DNA of 64,000 nt from Dama dama (GCF_033118175.1 NC_083692.1:93428501-93492500); one strand, 5' to 3'; positions 33,260 to 45,153 are shown, counted from the first letter of the stretch. Notes: generated by a model not told the origin, from the letters alone. Numbers and translations: made by a program.

Positions 33260-33400
33260 AGCTATAGTCCTTCTCAAACTCGTGGAAACTCAGATCCCTG
33301 GGCCCCATCCTCAGAGCTTCCAGTTCAGTTGGGTCTGGAACGGGGCTCATGAATCTGCATTTCTAACACGCTGCCCTGTGATGATAGAAAAAAAGCATGA
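33260..33400 (+). repeat. Possible hAT MITE fragment
   Basis: TCTCAAACTCGTGGAAACTCAGATCCCTGGGCCCCATCC...GTTGGGTCTGGAACGGGGC...AATCTGCATTTCTAACACGCTGCC resembles the MER3-like hAT family. It is diverged and lacks clear ends. Confidence 0.4.
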
Positions 33401-33476
33401 GGGATCTCAGTTGGATTCAGGGGAATGTGTTCTGATGGAAGAGCAAGGGGATTCTATCCCTTTCCCCTCTTCCCCA

Positions 33477-33488
33477 CCCCCCCCCCCC
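33477..33488. repeat. Poly(C) run
   Basis: About twelve C residues within a pyrimidine-rich stretch. Confidence 0.85.
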
Positions 33489-33817
33489 ACCCCGAGTCTT
33501 GAGATTCTCAGCAGATTAGAATGGGTTGAGTGGGAGGTTTCTCCCTAAAAAGCAGAGGCCTCTTCTTATAAGAGCAATTCACAGGTGAAATAATCACATT
33601 TTGAGGCACAGCACCCTGTCAGCGTTCAGTGAGACAGGGGCATGTTCAAGGGGAATTTCCTATGTTTCTGGACATGCTGAATTGGTTATTTAAAGTTCAT
33701 TTCATCTCAATGATTCCATGTATTAAGTACTAACAATTAAGCCCTTACACATTATCAATTTTCAGTATGAGTGTATGATTTAGGACCCAAATAAGTGGGT
33801 AGTCTATGTATTTAACA

Positions 33818-34039
33818 GTTTCCCTGGTGGCTCAGATGGTAAAGAATCTGCCTGCAGTGTGGGAGACCTGGGTTCGATCCCTGGATTGGAAGATCCCCTG
33901 GAGGAGGGCATGGCAACCCACTCCTGTATTCTCACTTGGAGAATCTACATGGGCAGAGGAACCTGGCAGGCTACATACAGTCCATGGGGTTGCAAAGAGT
34001 CAGGCATGACTAAGGGACTCTTTTTTTTTTTTTTTTTTA
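33818..34039 (+). repeat. Bov-tA SINE with trailing poly(T)
   Basis: A complete tRNA head (TCCCTGGTGGCTCAGATGGTAAAGAATCTGCC, B box GGTTCGATCCC) and tail GTCAGGCATGACTAAGGGACTC. An 18-base T run (34021-34038) follows directly, unlike the usual A- or AAC-rich tail. Confidence 0.93.
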
Positions 34040-34104
34040 ATTTATTTAGAGGTAGGAGGAAAATCACTGTAAACCAGAATGGTCAAGGAAGATGATAGCA
34101 TTTG

Positions 34105-34480
34105 AACATATGGTTTGAGGTGGACCTTGAAAAAATGGGTAAGAGTTGGATGCAGAATGTCTGTTTCTGAAGGACAGGCAAGAACAAGGGAGAATGGGGG
34201 TGGTACCTGAGGCTGGCTGAGGGTGGGAGCTTTGAAGCTGGTTTCAGATCATGGAGGACACCGAAGGTGGGCAAAGAGGACTGGATACTATCATAGAAGC
34301 ATTTGAGAGCTCAAAGTTTTAGGGCATGGGGGAAGCATGAAGCAATAGAACTTAGGGAAGGGGAATCTTGCAGCAGATGGGATGGATGGGAGTGGGGCAG
34401 CTGAGAGGTACTGACACCATGTGGAAGGGGTTCTGGCAGAGCTAGAAGAGGGAAGTGAGGAGTTTCAGCGAGGCTGATCT
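34105..34480 (-). repeat. L2 LINE fragment
   Basis: GGTGGACCTTGAAAAAATGGGTAAGAGTTGG...TTTCAGATCATGGAGGACACCGAAGG...GGGCAAAGAGGACTGGATAC follows the reverse complement of the L2 3' region, heavily diverged. Confidence 0.5.
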
Positions 34481-35117
34481 GAGGCCAGCAAGACTGAAAG
34501 AGAGAGTTTTAATACAAAGCAGTTGGTGCCATCAATATATAAATATCACCAAGTGTAATAAGTAAGTATCTGTTAATGGTAGAAGGTGAAGATTAAAACA
34601 AAAATAGGTGGTCTGCAGGAGAGGGGTTCTAAGTTCACATTCCAGCTGTCAGCTCTTCCCTGAAGGCTCTGGGGAGGTTTCAAAGCTCTGTCATGGCTAA
34701 CGTTTCTATGGAAAACTTAACGCTAAGAAGAAATTGTAAAAGCAAATGCTCTTGATTTTTTTGCAAGTGCTGAAATTAGTCTTTTGGATTTCAGTCTGTG
34801 TTCACTGGGTAACACTTTTATCTCACAGATCACTTCTCTCCAGTATCTCAGGAAAGAAACTTGTCTGCAGAATTCTGGGCTATTTTCTCTTAGCGTTTGA
34901 CACTGGAGGAGAGTGATTCAAATAAACACAAGGCAAAGTGCCAGCTTACTTTGCCATCTGACTGTGCTTGCACAAATATTAAAATAAAAACTGAGGCCAT
35001 TTAATGAAAAATGTTTTTTTAATAAACCAAGAAGAGTTTTTTCTTTAATGTAAAACAAAAGATGACACTGGAAAACTATTAGACCTGGTAAAACAATTTT
35101 TTAAGCCTATTATTTTA

Positions 35118-35294
35118 TTTTCCAAAAATATTTTTTATTTACCCACTTGGCAGTGCTGGGTCTTAGTTGTGGCACATGGGATCTTCAATCTTTGTTGAGG
35201 CATGCAGGATCTAGTTCCCTGACCAGGCATCAAACCCAGGCCCTTTGCATTGGGAGCCCAGAGTCTTAGTCACTGGACAACCAGGGAAGTCCCA
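35118..35294 (-). repeat. CHR-type SINE, truncated
   Basis: GCTGGGTCTTAGTTGTGGCACATGGGATCTTC, CTAGTTCCCTGACCAGGCATCAAACCCAGG and CACTGGACAACCAGGGAAGTCCC are the reverse complement of the CHR head and body. Confidence 0.9.
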
Positions 35295-36424
35295 ACATTA
35301 TTTTAAAAATTATTGTTTTCAGAGGCCATCTGTCTCCTGATTAGTTGAAATGAGTTGTTTGAAAAAGAAATGCAACTTTGTTTTTATAACAAAACAGACT
35401 ATTCACATCAAGAATATCAAACAGGATTTTAAAAGTATTTTTGAATAAAGATCATGGCATTTAACATTCCAGCCACCTTTGAAATGATCTGGTCATTTTC
35501 CAATAATATCATGTTATTGATCATTTTAACATTTTTACGGAATAGTGACCAATGTGCTTTCCAAAGCACCACCCAAAGAAGTGAGGCATGAAGAAATGAC
35601 AGGAAAGAAATCATTCAAGCCTTTCTCAAAGTCCTAGAAGACTTTGGGTTGTTAAAATTTTCTAACTTATTCCCAGTCCCGGAAAAAGATGCTGAGCAGG
35701 AGCAGGATTTGCATTTTATTGCAAAAGAGACCCCTGTACCTAAAAAGGAAATGTTACAGTCCAACATAAGATTTCAAAAAAAAAAAAAAGAAGAAGAAGA
35801 AGAATCCAAACAGAAATAAATGTAACAGCCAGTGTTTCAGTTCTCAAAAACAAAAGCCTGGTAGTCATATCAGGGTAGAGGATAACTGTAGAACTGGTGG
35901 CCTCTACGCATCATTTTATGGCCAAGTAACAGAGTGGCATAGAAAATTTGCATGGTTTCCATGGAAGAAAAGAACCTTAGTGACATGTCAAGTCTTCTGA
36001 GAGTCTCTGCCCATTGCTTTTTCTATTGTACATATTTTTGTTTTTAGATACATATATCTATTTTTCAATGAAGTCCTTTTTTCACTCCACTTAAGTCCAT
36101 AGCTTTGGACAACTTTGAAATACTTTGTCATCGTTAAATCAGCAAGCCTTCTTAGCAATCTTGCCTCTTTCTCTTTGCTTTAAAGTTCTAAATAAATTAA
36201 AGTTTGGAGAGACTGAACTTTAATTTTAGTAAAAAAGTAAAACCATGCATAGTTCCATTATTATTTTTCCCATTTCACAGTATAAGAAAGTTAGAACTCC
36301 AGTGTCTGAGAAGACGAGCCCCAAGGTAGCTGGAAATGATGAGGAAGAGAAAGCAGCGTTGACCTCAGTGGCCCCTTCACCATTTATCCCTTTAGCCTGC
36401 ATTAACTTTCTCTGTTGAATTTAT
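35295..36424. other. Unassigned AT-rich stretch
   Basis: Contains an (A)n(GAA)n tract at 35776-35804; no other recognised element. Confidence 0.35.
35776..35804. repeat. (A)n(GAA)n tract
   Basis: Fourteen A residues followed by about five GAA units. Confidence 0.9.
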
Positions 36425-36565
36425 CGTCTAACCTAGCATACACTGGATCATTTGTTTATTGTCACCTCCCTCAACAACGTGAGCTTCTTGAGACCTGGGA
36501 CTTCATCTAACTCTTCAATGCTGTGTGCCCAGGCTTCCACAATGCCTGGAATATAGTAGTTGCCC
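36425..36565 (+). repeat. L2 LINE 3' end
   Basis: GAGCTTCTTGAGACCTGGGACTTCATC...CAATGCTGTGTGCCCAGGCTTCCACAATGCCTGGAATATAGTAG matches the forward L2 terminus. Confidence 0.75.
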
Positions 36566-36599
36566 ATGATTGGTTATAATCATGAATTTACTAAATACA

Positions 36600-36770
36600 G
36601 GTATGGATTAATACCAGGCATTATACTAGGAATAGGTGCAACTTTCAATCTGTAGCAACTCTGTGAAGAACTTAGTTATTCTCACTTAACAGTGAAGAAA
36701 CGGACCCAAAAAGTCTTAGAGAGTACAGTAAATGGCGATGCTGAGTTTACCCGAATCCAAGCTTTCCCCC
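36600..36770 (-). repeat. MIR SINE, diverged
   Basis: ATACCAGGCATTATACTAGG...TTATTCTCACTTAACAGTGAAGAAACGGACCC...GCTGAGTTTACCCGAATCC in reverse MIR order. Confidence 0.65.
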
Positions 36771-37172
36771 CAGCACAAACCCCATCTCCTGTTCTTTAAA
36801 CTAATAAATTGAACTGCAAATTTCAACATGCTCATCTACTAAATGCACGTTCCCTTTTCCCAAATTAACACTAAAGGAATTGCTATAAATGCTACCAAAT
36901 CACCATCATCTATTTGACATCACAAAGAACCAGGGACCTTGGGGTCCAATTTGTGTCCCGGCAGTAGCTCTAACTATCATTTTACTAAAATTCCTCTGCA
37001 TTTCCCAGTGGGTTTTCAGATAAGATCTGAAAGGGCTAAGGGCTCTACCACATACCTGTAAAGTTGTCCCAAATTCAGTTTTTAAAATTATGCATGATTT
37101 CCCATTAACTAGAACTTTAAGTATGCCTTTATTTTATCTCAGATTGATCTGCTCTGGCCATAGCTCTTGTGT

Positions 37173-37377
37173 GTGCTCAGCTGCTCAGTTGAATCCAATT
37201 CTTTGTGACCGCATAACTAGTCCACCGGCTCCTCTGTCCATGGGATTCTCCAGGCAAGAATACTGGAGTGGGCTGCCGTTTCCTTCTCCAGAGGATCTTT
37301 CTGACCCTGAGATTGAACCCACATCTCCTGCACTAGCAGGCAGATCATTTACCACTGAGCCACCTGGGAAGCCTGGC
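37173..37377 (-). repeat. Bov-tA SINE
   Basis: Tail GCTCAGCTGCTCAGTTGAATCC, body GTCCATGGGATTCTCCAGGCAAGAATACTGGAGTGGGCTGCCGTTTCC, B box complement GATTGAACCC and head CCACTGAGCCACCTGGGAAGCC. Confidence 0.95.
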
Positions 37378-37547
37378 CAGTAGCTCTTGGCCCTAGCTTT
37401 AAGTTGTTTTGCCTGACTCTTACATCCCTTTCTGGAACACGATCTTAACTGGCAGATGAGAGGCAGGTAAACTTCTAGCTGACCTAGGAGAGCTTGGCCA
37501 TTTTGAAAGAAGCTTGACTATCAGAGAATGAAAATGAAGATACCCAT

Positions 37548-38010
37548 TGTGTTACTGACTTGGACTCTTGAATCAATAGAGATTGATAAGAGGCCATATG
37601 AGAAATTCAGGAAAGGCTTTACTGGGACTCATGCTGCAGCAAGAGAGAACGAAAACAAAAAACAGGTGCCCTTGTTCATAGCACTGCCTGAGGAGGGTGG
37701 GGTGGCTCCTTAAAATGTGGTGAGGGCAGGGGCGGATTGGTGGATGGGGCGAAAAGGGTGGTTCAGGTGGTCTCCCTTGGTGGTCTGTGTGCAGGGATCA
37801 TGCATGGTACCCTGCTTTTGCTCATGGCACCTCGGAAATGGCACTTGGCCTTTTTGCATCTTATTGTTCATAACTGTCCCGGCCATGCGTGCATGCAGTT
37901 TTTTGCAGTCCCTCATTATTTCTTTGCATTCTGTTGCTCTAGGAGATGTTTGTCCAGGACGTTTGACCCTCCAGTAGAGAGTCCCAGGTCGCATCCTGTC
38001 TCAACTAGGT
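37548..38010 (-). mobile_element. Solo endogenous-retroviral LTR (edges approximate)
   Basis: Read on the minus strand: a C-rich U3-like part (ACCACCTGAACCACCC, CCCCATCCACCAATCC), a TTTTAAGGAG candidate TATA-like motif, then TCTCTCTTGCTGCAGC, an AGTAAA polyadenylation-like signal, and a U5-like part ending GTCCAAGTCAGTAACACA. This resembles bovid ERV LTRs. No gag, pol or env remnant adjoins it, and no clean target duplication was found. Non-coding. Confidence 0.6.
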
Positions 38011-38129
38011 GACAAAATGATAAAGTATAACAAATGTGGGGAGTTAGGAGTTCTCATATAATGTTGGGAGAAGTGTCCTTTGGGTAATCATTTCTAGGTG
38101 TAAGTTGGTCCTCTCTGGTTAAAGAGGTA

Positions 38130-38590
38130 CATTTTGTGAAATCCAGCAATTCCATGTCTACTAAGATCCTTTAGAGAAACTCCCACATACAGGGAAGCAT
38201 ATACAAAATGGTCATTCCAGGGAAGAACTGGAAAGAGCCTAAAGGTCATCTAGTGGCAGAATAAACACATTGTGATACATAAAAATATGATAGCAAGTGA
38301 TAAATATGTGATACCAATTATATGCAGTTAACAAACATACAAAATAACATCACATAATAGATGTAGAGACATATGCCTCTGGTAAAAGTATAAAAAATGC
38401 ACAGGCAAAATATGCCAATTTTAGAATAGCAATAACTTCTGAGAAATAAGGGAAAGGAATGGGAGCTGAAAAGGAAGGCAAGGAACATCAAATATATATA
38501 TTACATTTAATTTCCTTTTAAAACACTGAAGCAAAAATGGCATTTGTTGTATCCAGGTGGTATGTATGCACCTTCTTAATGTATTAAATT
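38130..38590 (+). repeat. Old L1M, ORF2 end and 3' region
   Basis: TGAAATCCAGCAATTCCATGTCTACTAAG, the GGAAAGAGCCTAAAGGTCATCTAG segment and CACATTGTGATACATAAAAATATG follow diverged L1 ORF2-3' end order. Confidence 0.6.
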
Positions 38591-39339
38591 AAAACATTAA
38601 AAACTCTCTCTCTGGAATGCTTTTCAAGATTTTATTTTTTTAAAGAAACAAGCATTTTGTTAGTATAGTCAAATAGAATTATGTCTTTGTCGGTTTACCA
38701 GTTTTTGAAATTCAGATTCATTTAATTTTCTTGAGTAAGGCAAATCTATACTACTTCAAAACAAAGCCTCATTGAGATAAACATTTTGATGATGGCAATC
38801 TGAATATACAAATACATATATCCTTCAAGAAAGGTACTTATTATCTGGGGAAGGGATTGTGGCTCCCACCCCCAAACTCAGCTGCCCCCTAAGGCGCTGC
38901 TGGGACCCACTTCCTGGTGACCAGCTTCTCCATTTGAGGACTGGTTAATGACTCCTGGTCTTCGGGCTCAAACAGAACAAGGCACAGCTCTTCCCTTCAT
39001 GGATGGGGGGAGGGTTGACCCTAGGTCTGGTCTGTCGTGTAAGCAGAAATTGCCACACTTTCACAAAGCACTGCTTAAATATTTTGGTGGGGCCCCCTCC
39101 ACTTTAAAGTTTTTGAGGAGGGTGGGGGGGATTAGTCAACCGGCTGCTAAAGCTCAGTTACTCAGCTTGTTAAGAGTTAACTTCACATCTGGATCGAGTC
39201 AGTGTGAGGCTGAGTGCGAAAACCAGCAGAGAACCAAGGAACACCATAGAAAGGGAGGCAGACATCACCAGCGCCTGCCTTTTGTCATACTATAAATACA
39301 ACTGTCACCTCAAGCTCAACAGGTAAAAATCAGAATCAA
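38591..39339. other. Unassigned stretch
   Basis: No recognised element. A 115-codon plus frame at 38948-39295 has no family resemblance or splice-site context. Confidence 0.3.
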
Positions 39340-39800
39340 CCAATTCCACATCTTCCCCCATCTACCAATGGGTCTTTTCTCTGACTGCCATCCTGTTAAT
39401 ACAAACATTTCCAGTCACTTAGATTTTTGAAGTTTTGATCTCTGTCATTTTGGATTCCTCCAGGATCACACCTCAGTATCCAGTTAGCCACTAAGATGTG
39501 ATGTTTTGTGTGTGTGAATCTCTCTCTTGCTTATTAATGCATCTTCATTTTTTTTTTTTTTTTATTCACATAGTCACCACTACCACTCCACTCTGGTGCA
39601 ATCCCTCACCTGGGCTGTATTGATGGCTAGTCCTGCATCAGTTTTTTTCCTTCTTGCAATTTAACTTCATTTTTTTCCCCCTCTTCTAAATTCCTATATC
39701 AAATATCTTTATTTGTACTCTCCTTTAAGCCTTTAGCAAATGCTACTCTAGTCACTACTTATGTTTCTATTGTTGTCTTGATTAAAAAAAAAAAGTTAGC
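39340..39800 (+). repeat. L2 LINE fragment
   Basis: CTCTGTCATTTTGGATTCCTCC...CAGTATCCAGTTAGCCACTAAG and ATCCCTCACCTGGGCTGTATTGATGGCTAGTCC match the forward L2 ORF C-terminal region. A T run at about 39549-39563 interrupts it. Confidence 0.6.
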
Positions 39801-40470
39801 ACTTGGGAAACCCAGATTTCAACTTTAGTTCCCAAATAGTAAATGAAAGAAGTAACCCCGGAGGGCTGAAGATAGCGGTGTGGAAAGTTATAGCTGTTGA
39901 AAGTCTGCTAATTTTCCAGGTGTTTAATTCCATGCTAGGATTTTTTTTTTTTCTTAGAGGCTTTGACAGTCTAAAATTTGAGAGCTTTCATGGAGGTGGA
40001 ATTTGACCTTTGTCTAACTTACAGTAGGTGTTCAAAAAAGACAATCACAGTAGAAATCTATTTGGTTCTGGGCAAGTGCTGACATCACCAAATAGGGTCT
40101 GCCTACTACACATAAAGATTATCATATGATCTCTACATTTTCTAAGCCGTGTCAGTAAAACCAGCTGGCTGGGGAAGGCTTCTGAAATCAGTTGGCTCTG
40201 GCTGCTATAACAAAATACCATAGACTAGGAGGTTTAAACAACAAACGTTTGTTTCTCACGCTTCTAGAGGCTGGGAAATTCAAGATCAAGGTGCCAGCTG
40301 ATTTAGTTCCTGATGAGAGGCCTCTTCCTGGTGGACAGACAGCCGTCTTCTCATTAGGTCCTCACGTGGCCCTTCCTTGGAACATGCATGCTGGGAGGGG
40401 TGGGGGGGAGACAGAGGGAGGGAGAGATTTCCTGCAGCCTCCTTTTCAGCAGCTTCCTTCCCATCATGAG

Positions 40471-41078
40471 TTGTTATTCTTCAGTCACTCAGTCATGTTG
40501 ACTCTCTGCGACCCCATGGACTGCAACACACCAGGCTTCCCTATCCTTCACCAGCTCCCAAAACTTGCTCAAACTCATGTCCTTTGAGTCGGTGATGCCA
40601 TCCAACCATCTCATCCTCTGTCGTCCCCTTCTCCTCCTGACCTCAATCCCTCCCAGCATCAGGGTCTTTTCCAGTGAGTTGGCTCTTCACATCAGGTGGC
40701 CAAAGTAGTGGAATTCAGCCTCAGCATCAGTCCCTCCAATCAATATTCAGGACCGATCTCCTTTAGGATGAACTGGTTGGATCTCCTTGCAGTCCAAGGG
40801 ACTCTCAAGAGTCTTCTCCAACACCACAGTTCAAAAAGCATCAGTTCTTCGATATTCAGCCTTCTCTATAGTCCAACTCTCACATCCATACATAACTACT
40901 GGAAAAAACATAGCTTTGACTAGATGGACCTTTGTTGACAAAGTAATGTCTTTGTTTTTTAACATGCTGTCTAGATTTGTCATAGTTTTTCTTCCAAGGA
41001 GCAAGTATCTTTTAATTTCATGGCTGCAGTCACCATCTGCAGTGATTTTGGAGCCCAAGAAAATAAAGTCTGTCACTG
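40471..41078 (-). mobile_element. BovB LINE, 5'-truncated, with perfect 13-bp duplication
   Basis: A 608-base BovB 3' end in minus orientation. TTCCCATCATGAG is identical at 40458-40470 and 41079-41091. Its minus-strand frame encodes the RT C-terminal segment with FIFLGSKITADGDCSHEIKR and MYGCESWTIEKAE, then breaks. Confidence 0.93.
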
Positions 41079-41112
41079 TTCCCATCATGAGAGCCCCACC
41101 TAATTTAACTCT

Positions 41113-41328
41113 AATTTCCTCCTTGCTTCCAGGTTGCTCAGTGGTAAAGAATCTGTCTGCCAATTCAGGAGACTCAAGAGATGCGGGTTGGATCCCTGTG
41201 TTGGGAAGATCCCCTGGAGTAGGAAGTGGCAACTCACTCCAGGATTCTTGGCTGGAAAATCCCATGGACAGTGGAGTCTGGCAGGCTCACTGAGTCAGAC
41301 CTGACTGAGCATGGGCATGAATTTCCTC
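41113..41328 (+). repeat. Bov-tA SINE with 9-bp duplication inside the MaLR LTR
   Basis: The SINE at about 41122-41319 has B-box-like GGTTGGATCCC, body GGAAGATCCCCTGGAGTAGGAAGTGGCAACTC and a tail missing part of the GTCGCAAAGAG segment. AATTTCCTC occurs at 41113-41121 and 41320-41328. Confidence 0.88.
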
Positions 41329-41425
41329 TTTTAAAGGTCCCACCTCCAAATATCACCACACCATCACATTGGGCTCCAACTAATGAATTTGGGGTATTGG
41401 ACGGGAAGGACACATTCAGTTCATG

Positions 41426-42869
41426 GCAGCTTTTTTCATTTTTCTAAAATGTCTACAAGCATGTTGGCGTGTCACAGTTATTTAACCAGATCTCATCTAT
41501 AGTTTTGGGAGAATTTACTATGAACGAAGATCACATAGGCAGAGTTGAAGCTTAAGGCAGGAACCTCCCGCTGATCAGCCGCAAGGTCCAGTGGGGGAGG
41601 GGAGGGAAGGCAAGACAGTCACTACAAAAAACACTGCCTAATGTTCTGTCATTTTAAACTCTGAATGTTTAGCATGAGGTTTCATGAAGCCCTCAGCCCT
41701 TCTCCCCACTCCAAGTGTTATACACAGTCTAGTGGTGTTTATTTAAATTATCTTGAGGTGAATTTAAATTGTTTTTACTTTGAGAGTGAATTCTACAGAC
41801 ACTTGAAAGAATTAAGGACATTCTTAGCAGCAAAATTAAACAAAATAGACAGAGTTAGGAATTTATCTTCTGCAAACTATAATGTTAACTTCAAGTGTCT
41901 TTTTTAAATGTGGCAAATTAAGCTCTTCTGAATGTCTGGAGTTTATATCTTCTCAGAATATCTGTTAATTAGTATAAACTTGAGTCCTAAAATAATGTTT
42001 CCTTGAAATTACATGAGGTACTTTGCAAAAAAGAAAGAAAGCAGTTAGCTGCCTCTAGCTAGAAATGCTATAGAGAAAGATCTGTCCATTAGGTGAAGAG
42101 CCCTTTTCAATAACCAACAAAACCTTTGATGACAAATTTTTTGAAAATCTAGCCCAAATTCTCATGAAAATCCATTCCAACATTACCAAACATGTATCTA
42201 GGATGGTAAACTTCTCATGGGCCAGAAGATCTGAGCTCATTTTAATTTTGTAACTTTTACATTAATTGGTTTGTAAACAAATTTACAAATACCACTTTTA
42301 AATCTAAATGACTTTTTCAGTTTCCATTCTATTTTAACATTAATAGGAATTTTTTCTTGTTCTTCTATTTAGTGCTTCTCTGTGATAATATAGATTTAAT
42401 CCAGCTAAGCCTGGGTATCCACTCTATGGCAGGGTCTTAAGCAGTTTTATAGTATTTGGCCTCAAAAATTAGGTTTTGGAATTTGACTCTTGTTAACTTC
42501 CCTTGATTGAGTTGTTCAGTCCCTTAAAAAAATCCCCAGGATATGGTGGACAAGAGCCCACAAAGGCAAGAGGTCACACTTCCCCTCTCCTCCTCCTCTG
42601 TAATCTCACACCAGGAGGGCGCTGGCATTAATTACTCTCCTGTGATGCCTCTATCAGGCTTCACTGGTGCCCCCGATGATGGTTCTATTTTAGAACATTT
42701 TTTTAAAAAAAGGAGAAAGAAAAAAGAAGAGCTGATATATAAAAGTACTATGTCCAGGTAATTTTCATTTATTCCTCAAAGAGCTTTTGGGTCTCTATGA
42801 CTTGTGGCTCCTAAAAAAAATCATCTGTTGTTCTAGTTTAACAGCTCTTCAATTTTTTTCACTGCTTAT
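41426..42869. other. Unassigned AT-rich stretch
   Basis: No recognised transposon or exon. The 80-codon frame at 41665-41907 has no splice-site context. Confidence 0.35.
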
Positions 42870-43075
42870 AATAGATAGATAGATAGAGCTGTGCTCAGTT
42901 GTGTCTGACTCTTGTGACTGTAGCTCTACCATGGAATTTTCCAGGTAAGAATACTGATGTGGGTTGCCATTTCCTTCTCCAGGGGATCTACCAGACCCAG
43001 GGATCGAACCCATGTTTCTTGAGTCTCCTACATTGGCAGGTGGACACTTTACCACAGCTCCACCTGGGCAGTCCT
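42870..43075 (-). repeat. Bov-tA SINE with (GATA)n tail
   Basis: Antisense SINE at 42889-43075: tail GTGCTCAGTTGTGTCTGACTC, body TTGCCATTTCCTTCTCCAGGGGATC, B box complement GGATCGAACCC. About four ATAG units (42870-42887) abut the SINE 3' end, a common origin of ruminant microsatellites. Confidence 0.93.
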
Positions 43076-45119
43076 GATAAATATGTGCCATATCAGTGGA
43101 TGATTAATTTCAAAAGTTAATCCAAAATTAATGTGTTGGTGCATCCTCCTCACTTGCCTCCCTCAAACTGGGGTCCGGAAATCAATTTCCTGCCCCTCCC
43201 TGAGTCTTTGATGCCAACAAACCCTACAGTGAAGGGAGACTTAAGGAAAACCCCATATCTGACAAATGATCACACTTTTAAACAGCACCTGGTTTTGGCA
43301 GAGTTAAACCTTGGCAGTAGACCTCTATGTAAAGTAGTAAGTGCACGCATTGCAACCTCTCTCCCCCAAGAGCAGCAGCATCACCAAAGTATATATAATA
43401 TTAGCATAGAATTCAGAGGACAGGTGGGCAACTGTGATGTCTCTGAGAAGGAAAAACACAATGGCTTTCAATGCAAGGTCATTCATTCCAACCAGTTCAA
43501 CTGCCAGCAATAGTCTCATGAAACAAAATGAAGTTATGCATTTGTCCTTCCTGAGAGCTGCCCATCACAGACAGGACCCTGGAAAAAGCCCTGTGGTAAC
43601 AGCGGGTCATTGTGCAGTGGCTCTAGGAATGTCAATAGGGCACAAAAGTTAACATTCTAATCGCTCCGCTGTCTAGGGACTAGGGCAAAAGAAAGGAGGG
43701 GTCAGGAAAAACCCAAGCTGCATAAATAAAGGTAGGAGAATGACAGGTTATGCCTCATAACAGAAAAAGAAAAAACAGCCCCAAACCCATAGGGATCATG
43801 GCAGGTGTTGAGATGAGTGTAGCATCAACAAAATACTCTCTCAGGGCAGAGTGTGATACTGGTTTCCACTTGGTGGTTTGGGAGAAGAGCGCTTTGATGG
43901 AATTCACTGTGCTGTGTCCTTCTCCGTTAGCAGCTTCTAAATGACAGCAGGCAACGCTATAAGTATCACAGAAGAAGCCAAAGAGAAAGGATCAACTTGG
44001 TTAGCTGCTTGGGGGAAAAGATGTCAGGATGGGAACTTCAGGAGAATCATCCAGCTTCTTAGGATGGGACTGGGAGAGCCCCAGGTTCACTTGGAGAGGG
44101 GAAGATGAGTTGGGAACCATGACAAAACCATGCCCTGAAAAGAGTCTCTGTGAAAGAAGCTCCATCGCAACAAATGAAACTTGGGTCAGAGGCAGGAAGG
44201 ATGTGCCCAGAGCTAGGCCAGCTGGTGGTTCAGCTTGTGGGCAACCTGTCAGCCTGCCTGTTGTTTGATTCTAATTCTCCTGAGTCCTGTACTTAAAGCA
44301 GTGGCTGGACTTCTCTCTCAGTCAATTCTCAAGCATAATCTCTCTGACATGTCTTTTGTGGTGGAAACCATGCTAAACATTGAGGAGAGATAGAAAGAAA
44401 GGAATAGAAACCAGGTTCTATGCCTGCCAGTCAGCAAAGGACAGTTCTATTTTGCTTTTGCACTGATTTTTATGCAAATTTTTTACTCCAAAAGGCCAGC
44501 TAGATCTAAAAAACCAAGGCAAAGAACTAAGAGTGGGTTGGGGAGAGTTTGTTCTATTCACCTAGGCGATATGGTGATATTCATGAAAATGTTGTTTACA
44601 TGTTTAGTTTCACAAAAGAATGGTTCAAAAACTAAACAGTTGAATGGAGAAGACAACAGACAGAATTTTAGGCAAAAAAACAGGCTCATTTTTGTCATCT
44701 AAATTATTACCTGTATTAGCCAAAACTAAGTCCTTTTAATTATTGAGCTCCTACATAGCTAGAATTGTCTAGTTAAGATAGCAAAAAATATTCAGAACAG
44801 AGAAATATGTCTTATTGTCCTAAAAGTTGTCTGTCCAGTCTTGCTGCTTTTAAAAGTTGCAGAGAATCACACTCTGTGAGTTCAAATACTTCCTTTTATG
44901 CTGAATAAATAAACTTGCTTCCAAGTCAGGATGAGCTGGGAGTTCCAAACACTGAACACTTAATGACATTCAGCATGAAGTCCTGGATGTGATCTGTAAA
45001 ATCAGGGGTTAGTACATTCTGAACCTTTACGAAAAGACAAAAGGGCAAAAATTTCTCATGTAGTTTTTGGTATAAGTGTTGTTCATATGTTCATAATATT
45101 CTCTGGCTTTATACACACA

Positions 45120-45153
<34 letters not shown>

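Larger units (their letters stand above)
40185..41425 (-). mobile_element. MST/MLT1-type MaLR LTR hosting two later insertions
   Basis: The LTR is in three pieces. 40185-40470 reads GGCTGCTATAACAAAATACCATAGAC...GGAGGCTGGGAAATTCAAGATCAAGG; 41092-41121 reads AGCCCCACCTAATTTAACTC; and 41320 to about 41425 reads TCCCACCTCCAAATATCACCACACCATCACATTGGG. A BovB and a Bov-tA separate them. Non-coding, in sense orientation to IQGAP2 but upstream of it. Confidence 0.85.

Noticed and set aside
33818..33900. tRNA-like sequence with a B box, considered as a tRNA gene
   Set aside because: It is the tRNA-derived head of a Bov-tA SINE; the cloverleaf is not maintained and the BovB-derived tail follows. The same applies to the other SINE heads.
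45112..45152. Regular repeat spacing, considered as a CRISPR-type array
   Set aside because: It is a dinucleotide microsatellite with no spacers; nothing else in the window has an array structure.
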